Shown piece by piece: positions 34,940-44,846 of a stretch of 64,000 nt of DNA. A model generated the notes under the pieces. It saw only the letters and a program-made list of their open reading frames with translations. It was not told where the DNA came from and ran no database searches. The position numbers were made by a program, and so were the translations under genes. The stretch is from Bolinopsis microptera. Lineage: Eukaryota; Ctenophora; Tentaculata; Lobata; Bolinopsidae. Numbering within the stretch: the first letter of the stretch is position 1; every line of letters begins with the position of its first letter. The stretch lies in assembly GCF_026151205.1 (NCBI RefSeq), contig NC_087078.1:12693118-12757117 (forward strand), given 5' to 3'.

Positions 34940-35360
34940 ATATATTTTTGTCTGCTTTAATTGATACTAAATAAAATTGTTGTTTTCTTGAAATTTTTGT
35001 TTTCTTATTATTATCATTTGAGGGTTCCTTGACTCTAGTAATGGATAGTACATATTCGTCGCAGATTGTTTTAGTGCAGGATATTTTATAGGATCTAAAC
35101 TGTAAGAGATTTTAAAAGGTTGTTCACATGTTCTGGTATTATATTTTGGCTAATTTTTAACCCCCTCTCCTCCGTAATCAGTTTTACACATATACTAATA
35201 GCTATTATTTTAAAACAAAATGGGCGTAACAATTTAGAAACCCTCTCTGTCTCCTCAGTGAATATGTAATGTGAAAACAACCTATAAGCTTTGATTAAAA
35301 TATGGCACAAGAACAAGAAAATTTAATAGTTTAATCCGTCAACTTTAACTATAACTAGTG
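34940..35360. other. AT-rich spacer
   Basis: No supported gene. Confidence 0.3.
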
Positions 35361-35361
35361 T

Positions 35362-38177
35362 GTGGCTAGATCAAAGAAGATTGTCCGCACGTTTTGCACA
35401 TTAGCTAGTTGCGTGTGCACTGTGCAGATGGGAAATGTATATAATGCTAAATGTACATTGCACTGTAAACATCCCAAAATAACCAAAAAGGGATCAATAA
35501 ATAAACAACCCTGGTTCACACAAGCCACCAGAGAAGCTAAAATATCTTGTACTCGTGCAGCTCAAATTGTTTCTGATTTCCCCAATAGCGATTATCTTCG
35601 AAAAAATTTTTACCAAGTAAAAAATACGTACAAAAGTTTAATTGACCGTACAAAAAACAAATATCTTGTCAAATTGAATACAGATATTGAATCTGGTAAA
35701 ATTCTTAACTGGAAACAATTCAAAAAACTGAAAAAATTTAAAGGAAGAGTTGACAAATTTGATTGCCATGACATGGACAACTTTCAAAAATTCTTTGGTA
35801 AACTTTATGCCAATGCACATAGCACCATAACTGTAGAGAATAAGGAAGAAATGCTTCAAAATGCAGAGGCTATTAACAATAATTTCCAACCATCCCCTGC
35901 ACAATCAATACTCAATGGCCAGATCTCTGTGGACGAAATATCTACTGCGATCTCTTCACTCAAAAACGGCAAAAGTTCCTCGGAGGATATGATATGTAAT
36001 GAAATACTGAAGACCTTGTCCACAACAAACACACAACTCCTTTGCAAAGTCTTTAACCGCTGTTTGGACACTGGAACTTACCCATGGAACAACAGCATTA
36101 TTACACCCCTACACAAAAAAGGCGACAAAGATAATCCAGACAATTACAGAGCAGTTGCTCTCAGTAGTACAATCGGAAAACTATTTTCGACCATCATGTT
36201 AAACAGGATATTCAAGTTCAAAAATGAATACAACCCGGACCCCATAAATCAACTTGGCTTCGCTAAAGGAGCTCAAACATATGACCACATACTCACACTC
36301 AACACCATTACGTCTAAATACAAAAAGCTCAAGGTTCCCGTCTATGCTGTTTTTGTGGACTTCCGGAAGGCCTTCGACTCTGTTTGCCGTGAAGCTCTTT
36401 TCTTAAAATTAGCTAAACTAGGTATCACTGGCAAAACATTTAATGTTCTTAAACATATGTATAAAAATTCCACTGGCCAGATAAAACTATCTGGATTTGT
36501 CAGCGAAAAATTTGATATCAATAAAGGAACTGAACAGGGTCATCCACTTTCCCCTGATCTATTTAAGATATACATCAGAGATCTTTCCCCTCGACTAGAA
36601 TATGATAACTGTCCGAAACTAATGAACCAACTTATCAGTCACTTACTATGGGCAGATGATCTGATACTCTTGGCACTGGACCCCAAAACCCTCCAAAAGC
36701 AACTCGATGCTTTGAACAATTTCTGCTTGGAATGGGGCGTCGAAATTAATGCAGATAAAACTAAACTCATGAAATTTAATGCCCGTTTTGATACTTATCA
36801 GCCGGTTCCCCTCAAAATTGGTGATCACTTGTTAGAAGAAGTCGAGTCATACTGCTATCTAGGAATCGAAATACACAAATCCGGCACATTCACAAATGCC
36901 CGAACTGAGCTCAAAAAGAAAGCCATGCGTGCACTTTATGCCATGAAAAGCTCAGTAAACAAATCCAAATTATCATTCCGCTCTCTAACAACACTCTTTG
37001 ATGGTCTTATTAAACCTATCGTTCTTTACGGAGCGCCTATTTACACACCTAACATGGCTATCATAAAACACATAACAAAACAAGTCGATCTCAATATGGA
37101 TGCCGACACAAAAACAAAATTTCAAACTAGTATCCTGAGCAAGAAAATTAGCCTTCTGAACAGCGAAAAAGTTCACCTTCACTTTCTTAAATGGTCACTG
37201 GGGGTAAATCGTAAAGCCAGCAACGCAGGCGTCTGGGGTGAGTCAGGCCGCTACCCATTAATCTATGAATGTATTAACCTCACTCTCAAATATAGCCAAC
37301 GTTTGAAAAATCTCAAAGATAACTCCCTTGTCTCCTTAGCTTTCAAAGAACAGATGAACATGAAATTGGACTGGTACAGGGGTTTGGAGCCTGTCCTCGC
37401 GCTAGACCCATGTTTCTCTACCGATCATGTCACAGCCTACCGCACACTCAAAAACAATCACTCCAAGTTACTTTTCGAAAGAAACCCGAGTATCGCAAAA
37501 CCACCAAAAGAGGACTTTCTTATTCACAACGGTTTCAAGAAACGAATTCCTCCTCAATCAACACATTACACAACCCATCGGGAGTAAAATATTCACACCA
37601 CACGCCATTACTAAAACTTTGAAATGTAACTTTAGAGAATATTGGGGGTCCTGTATCAACACTTCTCGGAAATTAGAATTCTATCGTGACCTAAAATCCA
37701 AATTTAACAAAGAGTATTACCTAGATAGTGTCATTAAATATGCAGACCGTGCTAATATCACAAGACTGCGGATCAGTGCACATCGACTCGAAATTGAACT
37801 TGGCCGATATAATCAAACTCCACGTGACGAGCGAATATGCTCCTGGTGCAATATAGTCTTAGGTTCTGGTATTATTGAGAATGAAGAGTGAAGACCACTT
37901 CCTTAACCATTGTGATCTTAACGCTGCATCGAGGCGAAAAGTCCTAGACAAGATCCAGTCACTCATATCAAATCCAATCAAACCGTCTGCGACATCTTAT
38001 TCTGTTCACAATGTCATCCCTGGAGCAAACGTCCTCAAATTCATCAGCAACAACAGTGAAATCATTGAACTTATCACAAACGAAAGTCAAGTCCACCTCA
38101 CGAGAGTCCTTGCTAGGTTTGCCACTACGTGTTTTAACAACCGCAAGAAATTTGTTGACTCTCTGGCCAGTACATGA
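35362..38177 (+). mobile_element. large 5'-truncated non-LTR retrotransposon (RT plus C-terminal domain)
   Basis: A 741-codon frame (35362-37587) starts in the linker after a lost endonuclease (NKQPWFTQATREAK). It carries the reverse transcriptase in order: HKKGDKDNPDNYRAVALSST, VFVDFRKAFDSV, GTEQGHPLSPDLF, and LWADDLILLA (ADD near codon 430). Thumb and C-terminal parts follow (YLGIEIHKSGTFTN, FLKWSLGVNRKASNAGVWGE). After a frameshift near 37550 the second frame gives RLRISAHRLEIELGRYNQTP with a Cys cluster, and a shift near 37880 leads to DHFLNHC and a stop at 38177. It is fairly young: one frame is intact over 2.2 kb. Clade not resolved. The start codon is arbitrary; the element is 5'-truncated. 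Confidence 0.85.
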
Positions 38178-38404
38178 ACAGTGAACACTGAAAATCACTG
38201 TACCCGCTTTTGTTTCTTTTCGCGCAACGACGAGTGCAAACTGCAAAGTGACCTGGCTCAAGCATTACAGCATTACCAAGGCGACTGAAAACAAAATATT
38301 TTATGTCAAATCTTTATTTTTCACTTTAGTTAAGTTATATTAATATAATAAATTCAAATCTTATGATATTGTTATTATCTTAACAGTTACTATTGTAGCT
38401 CAAG

Positions 38405-38450
38405 ATTTTAAATTTGTATTCCTTGTATTCCTTGTATTCCTTGTATGCAA
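38405..38450 (+). repeat. TTGTATTCC tail repeat
   Basis: Three to four copies of TTGTATTCC lie about 230 bases after the LINE stop. Short tandem tails of this kind mark the 3' ends of many non-LTR elements, so this may be the end of the 35.4-38.2 kb LINE. Confidence 0.4.
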
Positions 38451-38500
38451 GAGTACGGATTTTTATCTTCGAAAAATATGTCAATTTAACCATAATTTTA

Positions 38501-38509
38501 TATTTTCAG
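38501..38509 (+). promoter_or_regulatory. splice-acceptor-like site before EMG1
   Basis: TATTTTCAG, preceded by a T/A-rich tract, ends at 38509, 17 bases before the EMG1 ATG. It fits a 3' splice site for a 5' UTR intron or for spliced-leader addition. Confidence 0.5.
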
Positions 38510-38526
38510 TAGTTTATTAGTGCAGT

Positions 38527-39207
38527 ATGGCAGACAGTTCAGATGAAGATGTTAATCAACATCCGGCAAAGATTGCAAAAAAGAATTCATCTGAGAAAAG
38601 ATTAATTGTTGTTTTAGAAAATGCTTCATTGGAAACCATCAAAGTTGGGAAAGTTTTCCAGTTGCTGACAGCTGATCGGCAAAAGAAAGAAAAAGGAATT
38701 CAGAAAGATCGAAAGACAGTTGCTCGACCGGACATTACTCATCAATGTTTACTCATGCTTCTAGATAGTCCCTTAAATAGAGCTGGAAAGTTGCAAGTTT
38801 ACATTCACACAGAGCGTAATGTCTTAATTGAAGTCAGTCCATCTACTCGAATTCCTAGGACATTTGATAGGTTTTGTGGACTGATGGTTCAGCTTCTTCA
38901 TAAGCTAAGTATTCATGCTGCTGATGGGCCACAAAAACTTCTGAAAGTTATAAAGAATCCAGTATCAGACCATTTCCCACCGGGTTGTAGGAAATACTGC
39001 ATGACATACAATGCTCCTAGATGTGTCAGACCCATAGAATTAGTGACAGATGAGCCTTGTGTCATGGTAATTGGGGCCCAAGCTCATGGCTCAGTTAATG
39101 TTGAGTACTCAGAAGAAAATGTTGGTATTAGTAATTACCCACTTTCGGCAGCACTAACATGCACTAAGTTGTGTGATGCTTTCGAGCAAGCTTGGGGTAT
39201 TTTGTAG
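38527..39207 (+). CDS. EMG1: EMG1/NEP1, 18S rRNA pseudouridine N1-methyltransferase
   Basis: This single-exon gene encodes 226 residues. EMG1/Nep1 is a SPOUT-fold enzyme of the small-subunit processome that methylates N1 of a hypermodified pseudouridine in 18S rRNA, and it is needed for 40S biogenesis in the nucleolus. The family signatures are present: RLIVVLENASLETIKVGK near residue 25, RPDITHQCLLMLLDSPLNRA near 68, IPRTFDRFCGLMVQLLHKLS near 113, KVIKNPVSDHFPPGC near 140, and the C-terminal NYPLSAALTCTKLCDAFEQAWG. The N-terminus is short and acidic. Length is close to animal orthologues (about 244). The first ATG follows an acceptor-like site. No introns interrupt it, although vertebrate orthologues are split. 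DOHH lies 392 bases downstream on the same strand. Confidence 0.97.
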   Translation: MADSSDEDVNQHPAKIAKKNSSEKRLIVVLENASLETIKVGKVFQLLTADRQKKEKGIQKDRKTVARPDITHQCLLMLLDSPLNRAGKLQVYIHTERNVLIEVSPSTRIPRTFDRFCGLMVQLLHKLSIHAADGPQKLLKVIKNPVSDHFPPGCRKYCMTYNAPRCVRPIELVTDEPCVMVIGAQAHGSVNVEYSEENVGISNYPLSAALTCTKLCDAFEQAWGIL

Positions 39208-39599
39208 AACTTCTTTTCTTATTTAAAGAGTTTTGGTACTTTAATTTAAATACATGATATTAACTTATTGACTGTTGACAGGTACATGATATTATACAAC
39301 TACTTTGTTATTAATTTATTGATGGTTGCTAGCCTGCAAAGACACGTTGGCTTCTCTATTTAATTGACTTAGCACAGTAAAAGTATAAAAACTGTTAGAG
39401 CATCAATACTTGAAGAGTCTATTTTATAAATTCAATGTCGATAGAACTAAACTTTGAGATGCAGAAATTAACTTTCAAGAAAACATTCTAGAATTAAAGT
39501 TGTTAAATAGCTTTATCTCTATCATTATGGTAGTCATATCATTACCGTAGCCAAACAATTTTACATTAATATCTTGACAGGAAGTTTAAAGTTACCGAC
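39208..39599 (+). other. EMG1-DOHH intergenic region with acceptor-like site
   Basis: The 392-base gap is AT-rich and has no obvious AATAAA. TTAATATCTTGACAG ends at 39580, 19 bases before the DOHH ATG, as a splice-acceptor-like site. A duplicated TATTAACTTATTGACTGTTGA-like segment (about 39258 and 39310) is visible. The arrangement fits a polycistronic pair resolved by trans-splicing, or two genes each with a 5' UTR intron. Confidence 0.45.
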
Positions 39600-40517
39600 A
39601 TGGAACCTGGAACTGTAACTGAAGCAGAACTTCAAAAAGTTGGTAAAATATTACTCAACTCTAATGCTTCTCTGGCGGAGAGATTCAGGGCTCTATTTAC
39701 TCTGATGAGTATAAACGGCCCTGATGCAGTCAATATAATTTGTGAGACGTTTAAAGATCCGTCTGAGCTTTTAAAGCACGAGCTGGCGTTTTGCCTGGGG
39801 CAAATGCAGGATCTTACTGCTTTACCAAAACTTGGGGAGGTGTTAGAAGACACAAATGAGGCAATAATAGTGAGACATGAAGCTGGGGAAGCTATTGGTG
39901 CTTTAGGTCAGATGGATTCGTTACCTTTGTTGAATAAATACTTGGATCACGAGAGCAAGGTATTGAGACAAACATGCGAGCTTGCTGTTATGAGAATAAA
40001 ACATGTCAACAGCGAGAAATCAGGACCTGATTCCCCTTTTACATCTGTTGATCCAGCTCCTGCTTTCAATCAGAACAAAACCTGCAAAGAGTTGGCTGAC
40101 ATTTTGTTAGATTCTGAACGGACACTATTTGATAGATATCGGGCGATGTTTTCACTGAGGAATCTCTCCACGCCAGAGTCAATCGATGCTTTGGTTAAAG
40201 GACTTGATTGTGATGATAGCGCCTTATTTAGACACGAAGTGGCATATGTTTTGGGCCAAATGGCTGACACACATGCTGTTGAGGGTTTGTCTCAGAAACT
40301 GAGAGACATGTCAGATGACCCAATGGTAAGACATGAAGCTGCAGAGGCACTGGGCGCAGTAGATGATCCCCGGTGTAAGGAGATTCTCGCCAAACATCTG
40401 ACTGACACTGATCTGATGGTGAAACAGAGTTGTGAGATTGCACTCGATATGAATGAGAGTGAAACCGAACACCAGTTTCAATATGCTGATACTCTTCAAA
40501 AGATTAGAAACTCGTAA
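39600..40517 (+). CDS. DOHH: DOHH, deoxyhypusine hydroxylase
   Basis: A single-exon gene of 305 residues (human about 302). The enzyme performs the second step of hypusine formation, hydroxylating the deoxyhypusine side chain of eIF5A in the cytosol with a non-heme diiron centre. It is a symmetric HEAT-repeat protein with two halves. All four metal-binding His-Glu pairs are present: KHELAFCLGQM (60-61), VRHEAGEAIGALG (93-94), FRHEVAYVLGQM (212-213) and VRHEAAEALGAV (245-246). A variable linker of about 25 residues (near 136-160) joins the halves. No frameshift or missing key residue. The ATG at 39600 gives the expected N-terminus and follows an acceptor-like AG by 19 bases. A 30-bp minisatellite begins about 60 bases after the stop. 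Confidence 0.98.
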   Translation: MEPGTVTEAELQKVGKILLNSNASLAERFRALFTLMSINGPDAVNIICETFKDPSELLKHELAFCLGQMQDLTALPKLGEVLEDTNEAIIVRHEAGEAIGALGQMDSLPLLNKYLDHESKVLRQTCELAVMRIKHVNSEKSGPDSPFTSVDPAPAFNQNKTCKELADILLDSERTLFDRYRAMFSLRNLSTPESIDALVKGLDCDDSALFRHEVAYVLGQMADTHAVEGLSQKLRDMSDDPMVRHEAAEALGAVDDPRCKEILAKHLTDTDLMVKQSCEIALDMNESETEHQFQYADTLQKIRNS

Positions 40518-40575
40518 TGATGCTTTATCATGTTTAGCCGAATTGGATTACAGTGTTAGTCAATTCTGTTTCATA

Positions 40576-40873
40576 TTCCTGAAATCCATCACAGCTTAGA
40601 TTTGTGTCCCGGAATCCATCACAGCTTAGAGTTGTGTCCCGGAATCCATCACAGCTCATATTTGTGTCCCGGAATCCATCGCAGTTTAGATTTGTGTCCC
40701 GGAATCCATCACAGCTTATATTTGTGTCCCGGAATCCATCACAGCTTATATTTGTGTCCCGGAATCCATCGCAGTTTAGATTTGTGTCCCGGAATCCATC
40801 ACAGCTTATATTTGTGTCCCGGAATCCATCACATCTTATATTTGTGTCCCGGAATCACAGCTCAGATTTGTGT
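40576..40873. repeat. 30-bp minisatellite in the DOHH 3' flank
   Basis: About 9.7 copies of a 30-bp unit containing CCATCACAGCTTAGATTTGT and GTCCCGGAAT. Because 30 is a multiple of three, the array is open in several frames as a repeated decapeptide (for example CPGIHHSLDL). No start context or domain supports translation. It probably lies in the DOHH 3' UTR. Confidence 0.9.
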
Positions 40874-41232
40874 TGACCCTATGAATCGGAGTTGGTATAA
40901 TTTATTTCGAATTGAAGTCTCATTTATTACGTTTGTATGAGCATTTATTTATTTGTTTGTGTGAAAGAGGAGTGGGTTTTCTTGAGATAAGATTGAGAAT
41001 AATAATGATTGTTGAGATCTGGAGAATAGCCTGTAGATGTGTATTAAATTATTAGGTTTTATTTTTTATTTATTAATTCCCACATTTTAATCGTGTTTCC
41101 CTCACAAGTAACCAATCTGACATACTTTGATCTCTAATTACTGACCAATTATTACTATTATAACGGTGTATTATACTGTATAACAACAGTAAAGGAATGC
41201 CAGACTCCATGTCATTACATATTACAATATAT
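40874..41232. other. AT-rich spacer
   Basis: No supported gene; may include the end of the DOHH 3' UTR. It ends in the AATATAT target duplication (41226-41232). Confidence 0.3.
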
Positions 41233-41680
41233 GGGGGGGTCCAACCCGATGTCCGATATGAGGGTTGATGAGGCCAAAATCGGAATCGGAAAAATCGGAA
41301 AATTGAGAAATTAACAGAATCGATCTCTAAAACCTCTCAGAAGTGATATAATTCAACCAGAACCCCTCCATATGCTATATTGTTATGAGAAAACGAACCA
41401 ATTGGACATTCCAATAGTATGTTTTATGTGTTTTTCCACTGCAGGGGCGCTAGTATGCTCACTACTAGTTGGAGTTGTCATGTACTCCCAGACCCGAGTG
41501 CTTTGGCCTTTTAACGTGAGATTGATTGTTTCTGCTCATTAATTTTATCCCTGTTACTTGTTATTATGTATTAGTACAACACTAGGTACCGGGTTATATT
41601 TTGTGGTCCGGTCTTTAAACATACCATAATATCACTATTACACTGCACCTTAAATGTATAGTCAAGTACATTTGTATCGT

Positions 41681-41742
41681 AACACATGCTTGGCTGGGGG
41701 ATCATGTTTTGTAACACATGCTTGGCTGGGGGATCATGTTTT
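41681..41742. repeat. 31-bp tandem duplication in the shared module
   Basis: AACACATGCTTGGCTGGGGG plus ATCATGTTTTGT is present twice in tandem; copy 1 has one related copy at 33041. Confidence 0.85.
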
Positions 41743-41792
41743 GTGACCCTATATTTTCAAAACGGACAAAAAGTAGGGCGAACAAAAACAGA

Positions 41793-43863
41793 CAACTCCT
41801 CCTCCTTCTCATCAGTCCTCCTCCTCCTCTTAAGTCTTCCTCCTCCTCCTGAGTCCTCCTCCTCCTCAGTTCTCTTCAGTCCTCTTCCTGACTCCTCGTC
41901 CTCGTCCTCGTCCTTCTCCTCAGTCCTCCTCACCCTGCTCCTCAGTCCCCTCCTCCTCCTCAGTCCTACTCCCAGTCCTCCTCCTTCTCCTCCTCCTCCT
42001 CCTCATTTCTCCTACTCATCCTCCTCCTCCTTCTCCTCCTCATCAGTCCTCCTGAGTCCTCCTCATAGTCGTCCTCCTCCTCCTGAGTCCTCCTCCTCGT
42101 CCTCCTCCACCTCCTGAGCCCTCATTTTGAGTCCTCCTCCTCATCCTCCTCCTCAGTCATCCTCCTCTTCCTCCTCAGTCCTCCCCAGACCTCCTCCACC
42201 TCATCCTCCTCCTTCTCCTCCTCATCAGTCCTCATCCTCTGTCCTCCTCATAATCGTCCTCATCATCATCCTTAGTCCTCCTTATCCTCCTCCTCAGTCC
42301 TCCCCCAGTCCTCCTCCTCATTCTCCTCCTTCTCCTCCAAGCCTCATCCTCCTCCTCCTTCTCCGCTTTCTTCTTCTCCTAATCAGTCCTCCTCCTCCTC
42401 GTCCTTAGTCCTCGTCCTCGTCCTCCTCAGTCTTCCTCTTCAGTCCTCTTCCTCATCATCCTCCTCCTCTTCCTCAACAGTCCTCCTCCTCCTCCTCAGT
42501 CTCCTCCTCCTCATCGTCCTCCTCAGTCCTCCTCCTCCTTCTCCTCATCAGTCCTCATCCTCAGTCCTACACTAGTCGTCCTCGTCCTTAGTCCTCTTCC
42601 TCCTCCTCTTCCTCCTCCTGAGTCCTCCTCATCCTCATCAGTCCTCCTCGTCAGTCCTTCTCCTCCTCTTCAGTCCTCCTCCTCCTCCTCTTCAGTCCTC
42701 CTTCTCCTTCTCCTCATTCTCCTCCTACTCATAAGTCCTCCTCCTCAGTCCTCCTCTTCCTTCTCCTCCTCCTATTTCTCCTCCTTTTCCTCCTTCTCCT
42801 CCTACTCCTAAGTCCTCCTCCTCAGTCCTTCCCCAGTCCTCCTCCTCATCAGTCCTCCCCCGGTCCTCCTTTTCCTCATCATCCTCAGTCCTCCTCCTCA
42901 TCGTCCTACTCAGTCCTCCCCCAGTCATCCTCCTCCTCAGTCCTCCCCAAGTCCTCCTCTTCCTCAGTCCTCCCCCAGTCCTCCTTCTCCTTATCCTCAT
43001 CCTCATTCCTCCTCCTCAGTCCTCCTCCTCCTCCTTCTCCTTCTTATCAGTCCTCTTCCTCAGTCCTCTTCCTCAGTCCTCCTCCTCGTCCTCGCTCTCG
43101 TCCTCCTCCTCCTCCTCCCCGTCCTCAGTCCTCCTCCTCCCCCTCCTCATCAGTCCTCCTCCTCCTCTTCAGTCCTCCTCATGAGTCCTTCTCCTTATCC
43201 TCCTCCACCTCCTGAGTCATCCTCCTCCTCCTCCACATTCTCCTCCTTATCCTCCTCCTCCTCAGTCCTCCTCATGCTCCTCCTCATTCTCCTCCTTATC
43301 CTCCTCATCCTCCTCAGTCCTCCTCCTCATCCTCCTCTTCCTTCTTCTCCTAATCAGTCCTCCTCCTCAGTCGTCCTCCTCCTCTTCCTTAACCCTTGTC
43401 CTCATCCTCCTAGTCCTCGTCCTTAGTCCTCGTCCTCCTTAGTCTTTCTCCTCAGTCCTCCTCCTCCCCCTCATGAGTCTCATCCTCCTCATCCTTCTCC
43501 TTAGTCCTCCTCCTCTTCCTCAGTCCTACTCCTCAGTCCTCCTCCTCTTCCTCATCCTCTTCAGTCCTCTTCCTCAGCTCTCATCTTCTTCCTCCTCAGT
43601 CTTCCTCCTCTTCAGTCCCCAGTCCTTCTCCTCCTCGTCAGTCCTCCTCCTCCTCCTCTTCAGTCCTTCTTCTCCTTCTCCTCATTCTCCTCCTACTCAT
43701 AAGTCCTCCTCTTCAGGACCTCAGTCCTCCTCTTCCTTCTCCTCCTCCTATTTCTCCTCCTTTTCCTCCTTCTCCTCCTACTCCTAAGTCCTCCTCCTCA
43801 GTCCTTCCCCAGTCCTCCTCCTCATCAGTCCTCCCCCGGTCCTCCTTTTCCTCATCATCCTCA
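41793..43863. repeat. TCC / CTCAGTCCTCC minisatellite array, left part
   Basis: Pyrimidine-only DNA made of TCC triplets with CAGTCC, CTCATC and GTCCTC variants. From about 42.73 kb it shows a higher-order repeat of about 960-976 bases, repeated after the LINE insertion. Ser/Leu/Pro-rich frames in it, and Arg/Gly-rich frames on the other strand, are compositional artefacts. Confidence 0.9.
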
Positions 43864-44846
43864 AGTAAAAGTGTTTGCTGATGACTCCAAGCTCCACAAA
43901 AACATTAGCTCCCCGTCCGACTGCAAATGTCTCCAGGAAGATCTCTGTGCAGTAGTGCGATGGGCAGTAGCAAACAACATGGAGCTAAACGAAAGTAAGT
44001 TCCAACTTCTCCAGCATGGTAAGAACCCTGAGCTAAAGAAACCCTACATTTTACCATCTGGTGCATCGATATCTTCTGATGATGTCGTGAAAGATCTCGG
44101 TGTGTATGTTGACAGTGATCTCTCCTGGCGTCAACACATCACAAGAAAGTCCTCTGAGGCAGCGAGCAAAGCTGGATGGGTACTGAGAACTTTCTCTACC
44201 AGAGACAAAGACACGATGATGATGCTCTTCAAGACATACGTCCGCTCTATTGCCGAGTATTGTTGTGCTCTCTGGTCGCCTCACCTGCAGTGTGACATAA
44301 TCATGATTGAGTCGATCCAACGCTCATTCACTGCGAAAATAGCAGGATACAAGCATCTTAGCTACTGGGAGCGCCTGAAGCAGCTTGATCTCTACTCCCT
44401 ACAGCGCCGCCGCGAGAGGTACATGATCATCCTTGTCTGGAAAATTTACTACGGTGAGATTCCCAACAGTGTAAACATTTCTTTCCAACACTCTCAAAGA
44501 AGAGGAGTTACATGTCTTCGTCCTCTTGGCGGATCAAAATACAAAAGCATCAACACCATGAGGTTCCATTCTTTCCCTTCAGTGGCCTCTGCTTTGTATA
44601 ACGTTGTGCCTCACGACATCAAGTCTATCCCAACCTTGCCAAAATTCAAGGCAGCACTTGATCGCTTTCTCCATACCGTCCCCGACACCCCTCCTACCCC
44701 TGGATATACAGGGGCAAATGGCAATTCAATCTTGGAATGGGCTGTGAGCAAGACATGATAACGGAGACACCGGTGGTGGAGACGCAAGATGTCTTGGCCT
44801 GGGCGTGCTAGCCCGAAACGAACCCAAGGTACCCAAGGTAAGGTAG
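43864..44846 (+). mobile_element. 5'-truncated CR1/L2-type LINE inserted in the TCC array
   Basis: A 295-codon frame ends at 44758. It starts at the RT catalytic box (VFADDSKL) and continues with the thumb and C-terminal domain (ELNESKFQLLQHGK, DLGVYVDSDLSW, SIAEYCCALWSPHL, LYSLQRRRERYMIILVWKIY, NGNSILEWAV). The frame is undamaged, so the insertion is young. The 3' tail ends in ACCCAAGGTACCCAAGGT and AAGGTAGG. Another copy of the array's higher-order unit (42870-42905) shows the same sequence without the LINE, so both junctions can be read: CATCATCCTCA on the left and GTCCTCCTCC on the right. No clear target duplication. Confidence 0.85.

Noticed and set aside
38527-40517. EMG1 and DOHH as retrocopies
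   Set aside because: They lack introns, but both are intact with all key residues, adjacent, and have no poly(A) tails or flanking duplications. Acceptor sites before both starts fit native genes better, though this is not excluded.
40602-40940. Decapeptide-repeat protein downstream of DOHH
   Set aside because: Arises from the 30-bp unit being a multiple of three; open in more than one frame and no start context.
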